Below are positions 1-5,593 of a stretch of DNA of 18,657 bases, piece after piece. Positions within the stretch are counted from its first letter, which is position 1. The number at the start of each line of letters is the position of its first letter. The stretch spans positions 1 through 18,657 of the forward strand of contig CAZLBV010000132.1 in the NCBI GenBank assembly GCA_964557845.1, in the 5' to 3' direction. Origin of the DNA: CAZLBV01 sp964557845 (GTDB lineage Bacteria; Acidobacteriota; Aminicenantia; Aminicenantales; Aminicenantaceae). The notes beneath the pieces were generated by a model. It ran no database searches. It saw nothing but the letters and a program-made list of their open reading frames with translations, and was not told where the DNA came from. The position numbers and the translations under genes are program-made.

Positions 1-4
1 TTTT

Positions 5-1591
5 TTATGAATAATTCAGGTTAAAGACCTTCAATCCGTCCTTCTCATACTTCCTCCCGCAGCTCTTACACTCTGCGGTTTCTTTGGAATCAGGAGAAGC
101 AGTAAGGTCCAGCTTATTTCCGCAGTAACACATCCAGCCTTTGATCCGGGCCGGCACACCATGAACCAGAGCATAATCGGGAATGTCTTTGTTGACCAGG
201 GCCCCAGCGCCTACAAACACATATTCACCAATGGTAATGCCGCAGACCACAGTAGAGTTTGCCCCAAAAGAGGCTCCTTTTTTTACCAGGGTCTTTTTGT
301 ATTCATCCTTTCTGGGCCAATGGCTGCGGGGATTGATCACATTGGTAAATACCATAGAAGGCCCGCAGAAGACATCGTCTTCCAGAATAACCCCATCATA
401 GACAGAGACATTATTCTGGATCTTAACATTACTGCCGATCATAACATTCGGGCCGATAACCACGTTCTGGCCTACAGAGCAGTTTTTCCCTATTTTCGAA
501 TTTTTAAGCACATGGGAGAAATGCCAGATCTTGGTGTTAGCGCCTATTTCGACATCATCATCGATATAAGAGCTTTCATGGACAAAATAGTCAGGATAGA
601 TCTTAGTCTGCATATCGATGATCTTTCCCCTATTTTTCAAAGACTCCTGGCTGGCTTCCAGGATCTTAAGCACCCGCAAACCGCTTTCTCCGTGGGTCTG
701 AGGCTTTTTCCTGGTTTCAATACATTCCAGAAAATGCCGGCATTCCTCTTTTAAAGGTTCGGCTTTCTCGATCGCCACAGGCTCTGCCTGTTCCGGCCTG
801 GGCAAAGGCATACGGTCGATCCAGTCGATCTTATGGTTGTATGAAAACAGCTTATTTTCCGGATTGACATCATCGAACATCAGCATTTTCTTATCCCCGA
901 TGACGATCAACTTCTGTTCTTTGTAAGGATGAAGCCAGGAAACAAAAATATGAGCCTTGGCACCACTAGGAAAATCAAGACAGCTGACCGTGACATCTGT
1001 AATATTCGGATTAAGATAATTACCGCCATGGGCCGCAACTTCAGCCGGCATCTCCCCCAATAGCAGCAAAATAACAGAGATATCATGGGGAGCAAAGCTC
1101 CAGAGGATATTTTCCTCGTTTCTGAATTTCCCCAAATTCAATCGGGTGGAATAAATGTACTGGATCTTTCCCAGATCTCCCCGGGAGATCATCTCTTTCA
1201 TCTTCTTGATAGCAGGATGATATTCCAAAATATGCCCCACTAATAATATCTTTCCCCTCTCATCTGCCAGATCAACCAATTCCTTACCCTGCCTATAATT
1301 TAAAGAGATCGGTTTCTCCACAAACACATCTTTATCTGCCAAAAGCGCCTCTTTAACCAGGGAATAATGGGTCACTGCTGGTGTGGCAATGACAACCGCC
1401 TTGACCTCTGGGTCGCTTAAAACAGACGAGTAATCCTTAACCTGCTTAACATCTGGATATTTATCGTTAAAAGACTCAAGCCTTACCTGGTCTGAATCAC
1501 AGATAGAATTCAAAACATTAAGCTCATAAAAATTACGTATCAGGTTCTTCCCCCAATGCCCACCACCAACAACTGCAATATTCTTTTCCAT
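5..1591 (-). CDS. Fused Gfo/Idh/MocA sugar-nucleotide dehydrogenase and WbpD-like N-acetyltransferase with C-terminal zinc ribbon
   Basis: A 528-residue protein with two enzymes that are normally separate. Residues 1-325 form a Gfo/Idh/MocA oxidoreductase, with a Rossmann loop (GGGHWG, 9-14) and the catalytic-lysine motif EKPIS (92-96). Residues 333-486 form a left-handed beta-helix acyltransferase of hexapeptide repeats. It carries blocks typical of WbpD/WlbB, including KIQNNVSVYDG (390-400) and FCGPSMVFTNV (408-418). The tail has CxC (488, 490) and CxxC (508, 511), probably a zinc ribbon. In the known pathway WbpB oxidises a UDP-N-acetyl-glucuronic acid at C3, WbpE aminates it and WbpD acetylates the new amine, giving UDP-2,3-diacetamido uronic acid. 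The partner aminotransferase lies 43 bp upstream. The ATG follows AAGGAG, though with a long 12-nt spacing. The fusion is seen directly; the substrate is inferred. Confidence 0.9.
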   Translation of the reverse strand: MEKNIAVVGGGHWGKNLIRNFYELNVLNSICDSDQVRLESFNDKYPDVKQVKDYSSVLSDPEVKAVVIATPAVTHYSLVKEALLADKDVFVEKPISLNYRQGKELVDLADERGKILLVGHILEYHPAIKKMKEMISRGDLGKIQYIYSTRLNLGKFRNEENILWSFAPHDISVILLLLGEMPAEVAAHGGNYLNPNITDVTVSCLDFPSGAKAHIFVSWLHPYKEQKLIVIGDKKMLMFDDVNPENKLFSYNHKIDWIDRMPLPRPEQAEPVAIEKAEPLKEECRHFLECIETRKKPQTHGESGLRVLKILEASQESLKNRGKIIDMQTKIYPDYFVHESSYIDDDVEIGANTKIWHFSHVLKNSKIGKNCSVGQNVVIGPNVMIGSNVKIQNNVSVYDGVILEDDVFCGPSMVFTNVINPRSHWPRKDEYKKTLVKKGASFGANSTVVCGITIGEYVFVGAGALVNKDIPDYALVHGVPARIKGWMCYCGNKLDLTASPDSKETAECKSCGRKYEKDGLKVFNLNYS

Positions 1592-1634
1592 CCGAATCTC
1601 AATCTCCTTATCTTTATTAATTGATCAACCAGCC

Positions 1635-2768
1635 CTATTTATAGAAGTCAAATATTTTCTGGATTATATACTCTTTTTGCTCTTCTTTCAACTCCGGATA
1701 AATGGGAAGTGAAAGCACCTCTTCAGAGGCTTTTTCGGCCTCCGGAAAATCTCCCTTCAAATACCCCAGATCTTTAAAACATTCCTGCAGATGAAGAGGA
1801 AAAGGATAATAAATCTCTGTACCGATATCTGATTTCTTTAGATAGTCCCTCAGGTTATCCCGGTCTTTTACTCTGATCGTATACTGATTATAGATATGAT
1901 GATTTTTATCGCCTGAGTTTTTATACACAGCCTCAGGAGGTTGGACTAATCCCCTATCGATCAATCCGGTTTCCTCTAATTTTTGATTGTAATAAGCAGC
2001 ATTCTTTCTCCGGCTTGCAGACCAATCATCTAAATATTTCATTTTAACGATCAAAATAGCCGCCTGAAGCGCATCCAGCCTGAAATTTCCGCCTACATAT
2101 TTATGAAAATATTTGGGCTCTGAACCGTGTACCCGAAGGATCTTAAGTTTTTTATAGAGGGACTCATCCTGGGTAACCACCATACCGCCATCACCGCATC
2201 CCCCCAGATTCTTTGAAGGAAAAAAAGAAAAAATCCCTATATCCCCCATAGAGCCGGCCTTTTTCCCTTTATACTCTGCTCCAATGGATTGAGCAGCATC
2301 CTCAATAATCGCAATATTGTGTTTTTTAGCGATCTCAATCAGATGATCCATATCCGCACACTGGCCGTATAAATGCACAGGGATCATGGCTTTTGTCTTT
2401 CTGGTTACGGCTGATTCTACTTTTTCTGGATCGATATTATATGTTACTGGATCAATATCTACAAAAACCGGAGTGGCATTTAACCTGGAGATAACCCCGG
2501 CTGTAGAAAAAAACGTAAAAGGTGTGGTAATAACTTCATCACCCGGTTGAATATCGAGGGCCATCAAGGCTACCAGCAGCGCATCCGATCCGGATGAAAC
2601 TCCCACCGCATAGGGCACATCTGAATATACCGCTACCTTTTCTTCCAATTCGACCACTTTGGGACCCAGGATAAAATGCTGCGATTCCAATACATCATTT
2701 ACAGCCAGCAAAACTTCTTCCTTAATCGTCTGATACTGCGCTTTCAAATCAAGAAGCGGAACTTTCAT
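1635..2768 (-). CDS. wbpE: DegT/DnrJ/EryC1-family PLP sugar aminotransferase (WbpE/WlbC-like)
   Basis: A PLP-dependent aminotransferase that would convert the 3-keto UDP-sugar made by the downstream oxidoreductase into a 3-amino sugar, with glutamate as the usual donor. The family opening is clear (KVPLLDLKAQY, 2-12). So are the cofactor-binding EDAAQ (156-160) and the PLP lysine K186 within FFPSKNLGGCGDGG (182-195), nearly identical to the WbpE active site. Length (377 aa) is normal. I start at the ATG at 2768, because AAAGGA lies 8 nt before it and the protein then begins as the family does. The ATG at 2777 (three residues longer) has its purine tract butting directly onto the codon. It is the first gene of a two-gene minus-strand operon, behind a long leader with an ops element. 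Confidence 0.9.
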   Translation of the reverse strand: MKVPLLDLKAQYQTIKEEVLLAVNDVLESQHFILGPKVVELEEKVAVYSDVPYAVGVSSGSDALLVALMALDIQPGDEVITTPFTFFSTAGVISRLNATPVFVDIDPVTYNIDPEKVESAVTRKTKAMIPVHLYGQCADMDHLIEIAKKHNIAIIEDAAQSIGAEYKGKKAGSMGDIGIFSFFPSKNLGGCGDGGMVVTQDESLYKKLKILRVHGSEPKYFHKYVGGNFRLDALQAAILIVKMKYLDDWSASRRKNAAYYNQKLEETGLIDRGLVQPPEAVYKNSGDKNHHIYNQYTIRVKDRDNLRDYLKKSDIGTEIYYPFPLHLQECFKDLGYLKGDFPEAEKASEEVLSLPIYPELKEEQKEYIIQKIFDFYK

Positions 2769-2829
2769 TTTGTTCATCCTTTATATTCAATTTATTTTAA
2801 TCAATACTCCAATCGAACAATTATAACAA

Positions 2830-2866
2830 ACTCATATATTGCTGAGTCAACGGCTCCTCCGGAGCC
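2830..2866 (-). other. Two tandem hairpins just after the ops element in the leader RNA
   Basis: Two perfect inverted repeats sit next to each other. ACTCA/TGAGT encloses an 8-nt loop (2830-2847). GGCTCC/GGAGCC encloses a 3-nt loop (2852-2866). In the minus-strand transcript the GC-rich hairpin follows the ops element by one or two bases, then comes the weaker hairpin, then the aminotransferase start about 60 nt on. Neither is followed by a U-tract, so they do not look like intrinsic terminators. A role with ops-dependent pausing or in translation is possible but unproven. Confidence 0.45.
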
Positions 2867-2878
2867 TAAGCTACCGCC
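2867..2878 (-). promoter_or_regulatory. Probable ops element (RfaH/NusG-paralog recruitment site)
   Basis: The minus strand reads GGCGGTAGCTTA. This matches the ops core GGCGGTAG and the extended form GGCGGTAGNNT known from JUMPstart leaders of polysaccharide operons. It is in the sense orientation, inside the leader, roughly 195 nt after the predicted start site and 100 nt before the aminotransferase. The self-complementary GC-GGTA-GC that gives the ops hairpin in the non-template strand is preserved. In characterised systems ops pauses RNA polymerase and loads RfaH, which prevents polarity over long operons. Whether this organism has such a NusG paralog cannot be seen here. Confidence 0.75.
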
Positions 2879-2906
2879 TTTATACCTCTCTTAAATCTTT
2901 AAATAG

Positions 2907-3043
2907 TTTTTTTCGCCATGCCTTTTATTACCATCAGTGATGGTTGCCGGGAATGAGGCGAGAAAAAGAATAAATGAATTCATTCCACTGATCAATATCT
3001 GCAAAGTGAGCTTCTTTGCGGATAAGCCTACTGATTCCCATCA
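2907..3043 (-). other. Leader RNA region with nested, competing inverted repeats
   Basis: This part of the minus-strand leader is dense in complementary segments. There is an 11-bp outer stem with one G-U pair (2907-2917 with 2957-2967), a perfect palindrome ACCATCAGTGATGGT (2930-2944), and a palindrome AATGAATTCATT (2973-2984). There is also a 10-bp hairpin with one wobble and a 7-nt loop (2997-3006 with 3014-3023). The segment GGGAATGAG (2949-2957) can pair partly with the outer stem, with TCATTCC (2980-2986), or with CTGATTCCC (3031-3039, one mismatch). No hairpin is followed by a U-tract and no known riboswitch class was recognised. It may be a cis-regulatory RNA or remnants of a small repeat element. 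Confidence 0.45.
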
Positions 3044-3079
3044 ACTAAAATCTCCAGCTTCCTTTGATTTCAGATAGTT

Positions 3080-3107
3080 ATTATATTTATTGTAGTATAT
3101 TTGTCAA
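3080..3107 (-). promoter_or_regulatory. Sigma-70 promoter for the minus-strand aminotransferase operon
   Basis: On the minus strand TTGACA (3107-3102) is followed, after 16 nt, by TATAAT (3085-3080). Both hexamers match the consensus perfectly. Transcription would start near 3073, giving a leader of about 300 nt before the aminotransferase. Confidence 0.8.
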
Positions 3108-3120
3108 TGCACTAATAAAT

Positions 3121-3149
3121 TTGACAACCAATAACCAACCCTTTACTAT
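3121..3149 (+). promoter_or_regulatory. Sigma-70 promoter for the phosphatase operon
   Basis: TTGACA at 3121-3126, a 17-nt spacer, then TACTAT at 3144-3149 (four of six consensus bases). Start near 3156 gives a leader of about 47 nt. The -35 hexamers of this promoter and its divergent partner are 13 bp apart and form the inverted repeat TTGTCAA/TTGACAA. Confidence 0.7.
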
Positions 3150-3202
3150 TTCAATGTGAATAGAGTAATTTCTAAGCTGCTATAGATAAAAAGGATATTT
3201 CA

Positions 3203-3682
3203 TTGAAAAAAAACATCAGAGCCCTGGTACTGGATATTGACGGCGTATTAACCGATGGCACGGTGGGGCTTAGCGGGTCCTCTCGTAGATGGCTGTTTCT
3301 TCGAGATCTCGATGCCCTCACCTTAGCACGAAGCAAAGGTATCCAGATCGCTTTTCTCAGCGGTGAATCAGAATCCGAGATAAAACCTATTATAGAACGC
3401 TGCGGTGGAGGAATTTCAGTATACGGCGCCAAGGATAAAGAAAAAGGAATGATTGAACTAGCCAACAAACTTGGCTTGGATCTGTCTGAAATATGTTATA
3501 TTGGGGACGCTCGACGGGATGCACCAGCGCTGCAGATGGCAGGATTGGGATTAGCCCCTGCGGATGCGGATAAGCTGGCCAGATCCGCTGCTGATCAGGT
3601 ATTGACTGCATGCGGAGGCAGAGGAGCAGTTTCTGAAGCAGTGGAAATAATTCTGGAAATTTCTGATACAGATCATGAATAA
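3203..3682 (+). CDS. KdsC-type HAD phosphatase, probable nonulosonate-9-phosphate (or Kdo-8-phosphate-like) phosphatase
   Basis: A 159-residue HAD phosphatase of the capless C0 (KdsC) type. HAD motif I is DIDGVLTDG (11-19; nucleophile D11, acid/base D13), motif II is SGE with S53, motif III is K77 in GAKDK, and motif IV is GDARRD (D102, D106). The second aspartate of the usual KdsC GDD is alanine here. The tail GGRGAVSEA resembles the family's C-terminal loop. The protein would remove phosphate from a 2-keto-3-deoxy sugar acid phosphate before CMP activation, which fits the CMP transferase 24 bp downstream. From memory, KDN-9-phosphate phosphatases carry a glutamate after SG/TG where Kdo-8-phosphate phosphatases carry arginine, so the SGE favours a nine-carbon substrate. 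The start is TTG, with AAGGA spaced 7 nt before it. Confidence 0.85.
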   Translation: MKKNIRALVLDIDGVLTDGTVGLSGSSRRWLFLRDLDALTLARSKGIQIAFLSGESESEIKPIIERCGGGISVYGAKDKEKGMIELANKLGLDLSEICYIGDARRDAPALQMAGLGLAPADADKLARSAADQVLTACGGRGAVSEAVEIILEISDTDHE

Positions 3683-3706
3683 TATATAAAAAAACACCTT
3701 TAAAAA

Positions 3707-4456
3707 ATGAAGTCAAAAGAGAACAAACAAATAAAAATATTAGGAATCATTCCAGCTCGTGGAGGCTCAAAGGGAGTTCCCAGGAAAAATATCGCTGCTT
3801 TATGCGGCAAACCGCTCATTTCCTATACCATAGAGACAGCAGCCAGATCAAAACTGATTGATGCCTCCATTATCTCCACTGATGATAAGGAAATTGCCCA
3901 GATAGCTGAACAGTATGGAGGGGACGTGCCTTTTTTACGTCCGCCGGAATTAGCCAAAGATGACTCCCCGGATATTGATTTTTTAAAGCATGCACTCGAA
4001 TGGGTTGAGGCTCACCGGAATTGGCATCCGGAAATTTTGGCACTATTACAGCCAACTCTCCCCTTTCGTACTGTTGAGAATATTGACAATACTCTCCAAT
4101 TCATGATCGATCAAAACTGTGATTCGGTTCGAACCTTGGCTTTACCTACTCACATAACTCCTTTTAAAATGTGGTTTCTCGATGATCCTAAAACCGGAAA
4201 AATGTCTCCGGTTCTTAAAAATGATTATTATGCAGAATTACTGACCGATGTTCCCAGACAAAAATTGAAACCGGCTTACTGGCAGCCTGGAATCGTGATC
4301 GCCACCCGTCCTGAATTCGTAAGAAAAGGCAAAGTGTTCGGTCCAGATCTCAGAGGTTATGTTGTCGATATAAAAAATGCCCATGACATCGATGAACCGG
4401 AAGATCTTGAATATGCCAAATATTTGATGAAAAAAAGATTATCAAAGGGATTATAA
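3707..4456 (+). CDS. neuA: CMP-nonulosonate synthetase (acylneuraminate cytidylyltransferase family), copy 1
   Basis: A 249-residue nucleotidyltransferase with the CTP-binding signature IPARGGSKGVPRKN (15-28), then GKPLISYTIETA and STDDKEIA. These are typical of NeuA, PseF and LegF proteins. It would transfer CMP from CTP to a nonulosonic acid, releasing pyrophosphate, in the cytoplasm. The C-terminal GYVVDIKNAHDIDEPEDLEYA carries the DID-type metal/product segment of the family. Length is normal for a single-domain NeuA. It follows the HAD phosphatase by 24 bp with no obvious Shine-Dalgarno. Identity with the second copy at 12858-13604 is moderate by eye, so the two are unlikely to be a recent duplication. 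The exact sugar is unknown. Confidence 0.88.
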   Translation: MKSKENKQIKILGIIPARGGSKGVPRKNIAALCGKPLISYTIETAARSKLIDASIISTDDKEIAQIAEQYGGDVPFLRPPELAKDDSPDIDFLKHALEWVEAHRNWHPEILALLQPTLPFRTVENIDNTLQFMIDQNCDSVRTLALPTHITPFKMWFLDDPKTGKMSPVLKNDYYAELLTDVPRQKLKPAYWQPGIVIATRPEFVRKGKVFGPDLRGYVVDIKNAHDIDEPEDLEYAKYLMKKRLSKGL

Positions 4457-4542
4457 CAAATCAAAAATATAGTTAACCGACCTGCCATGAGTCATTTTTC
4501 TATAATGTCTAACAACAAAAGAATGAGTCCGATACATATGAT

Positions 4543-5550
4543 ATGAAAAGAAAAATATTGTTTGTAAGCCAGGATCAGGGAAGCGGCAACGCACTCTATT
4601 TGGTTATCAAGAAATTACATAAAGAGAAAAACCTATCGGTTAGAGTGTTCGCAGCAAAACAGAGTAAAGACATATTTAAGGATCAGGGAATTTCTTTTCT
4701 AGATATTGACAATAAAAATTTCAGCCAATCCCTTGATTTTAATCCTGATCTGATTATAACCGGTACCAGCATGAGGCATTGTATTGAAAAAGAGGCTATC
4801 TTATACGGCCGTAAACATAGGATCAAAACCATCTCCCTACTGGATTTCTTGTCACATTACTGGGAAAGATTTACCTCAGATGGTAAAAAAGACATCTCGC
4901 TTCTACCTGATTATATATTTGTATTGGATGATATTGCCAAAAATCAGATGATCTCAGAGGGTTTTCCTGAAAAAAGACTGATCGTGACCGGCAATCCTTA
5001 TTTTGATACTTTTATGATCAACAATAACAAAGCAAGGAATTTAAAAACTGATTCAATGTTATATATTTCCCAACCTATATATCAAAATGGATTCTATAAA
5101 ACAGATTTTAGTATATTTGAAGATTTATTGAACGTTATCCAAAAAGTAGATAAAAAAATAAAAATAATTATAAGACCACATCCCAAAGATTCTTTTGAAG
5201 CCTACACCAAATATGCAGGTGATAATATTATAATTGATGAAAAAACAGATACAATAAACTTGATGAAAAGAATTGATATTGTTATTGGAAAAAACTCAAC
5301 AGTGTTATTTGAAGCCGTCTTCAGGGGAAAGATTGTCATAAGCTATCAGCCGAAACTCGAAAAGCTTGACCGATTGGTAACAAATCAATTGGGATTATCT
5401 TATGTTGTGCACAAAAAATCTGATTTAGCAAAAATAATTGACAAAGCTGCAGAAAAGAAATTAAAAACAAAAAAAATAGGAGTGATTAAATTCTACAACG
5501 ATGGCAAATGTACGGAAAGAGTTGTCAAAAATATCAGACACATTTTGTAA
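4543..5550 (+). CDS. Predicted GT-B-fold glycosyltransferase with RPHPKD motif
   Basis: A 335-residue soluble protein without membrane segments or signal peptide. It looks like a two-lobe GT-B enzyme. The N-terminal lobe opens with KRKILFVSQDQGSGNALYL (glycine-rich loop). A linker carries VTGNPYFDTF (148-157). The C-terminal lobe has RPHPKD (211-216) and GKNSTVLFEA (249-258), the S/T-x-x-x-E pattern that usually contacts the donor. HP plus S/T motifs occur in CDP-glycerol glycerophosphotransferases, KpsS-type Kdo transferases and bacterial polysialyltransferases, so a CMP-activated donor is plausible. The gene lies 86 bp after a CMP-sugar synthetase, which supports that. Its DNA is visibly more AT-rich than the two upstream genes. 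A weak promoter-like TATAAT lies at 4501-4506 without a good -35. Family assignment is moderate; donor and acceptor are unknown. Confidence 0.65.
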   Translation: MKRKILFVSQDQGSGNALYLVIKKLHKEKNLSVRVFAAKQSKDIFKDQGISFLDIDNKNFSQSLDFNPDLIITGTSMRHCIEKEAILYGRKHRIKTISLLDFLSHYWERFTSDGKKDISLLPDYIFVLDDIAKNQMISEGFPEKRLIVTGNPYFDTFMINNNKARNLKTDSMLYISQPIYQNGFYKTDFSIFEDLLNVIQKVDKKIKIIIRPHPKDSFEAYTKYAGDNIIIDEKTDTINLMKRIDIVIGKNSTVLFEAVFRGKIVISYQPKLEKLDRLVTNQLGLSYVVHKKSDLAKIIDKAAEKKLKTKKIGVIKFYNDGKCTERVVKNIRHIL

Positions 5551-5593
5551 GGAAAAGTTAATAAATTTATTGCAGAACTTTGGATAATAAATA

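Larger units (their letters stand above)
2769..3202. other. Divergent intergenic region between the aminotransferase and phosphatase operons
   Basis: About 430 bp with no credible open reading frame. Reading from the right it holds the plus-strand promoter and Shine-Dalgarno for the phosphatase (3121-3195), the back-to-back minus-strand promoter (3080-3107), then the minus-strand leader. The leader contains competing stems (2907-3043), the ops element (2867-2878), two hairpins (2830-2866) and the aminotransferase ribosome-binding site next to 2777. Confidence 0.8.

Noticed and set aside
161..754. Long plus-strand open frames (197 and 72 aa) opposite the fusion gene
   Set aside because: They are antisense to strongly recognisable WbpD/oxidoreductase coding sequence, lack a Shine-Dalgarno and resemble no family.
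2676..2894. Plus-strand 72-aa open frame across the aminotransferase start and its leader
   Set aside because: It overlaps the conserved aminotransferase N-terminus and the structured leader on the opposite strand, and shows no protein-like features.
2911..2945. Hammerhead-ribozyme-like CTGATGG and CGAAA on the minus strand
   Set aside because: The core has a G where CUGAUGA needs A, no proper stem II joins the two blocks, and no cleavage-site stem III is visible.
3101..3127. Inverted repeat TTGTCAA/TTGACAA as a repressor operator
   Set aside because: Both arms are explained as the -35 boxes of two divergent promoters, so a separate operator is not needed.
4501..4506. TATAAT as a promoter before the GT-B gene
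   Set aside because: No acceptable -35 at 16-18 nt and no extended -10; in AT-rich DNA this hexamer is expected by chance. Kept only as a remark.
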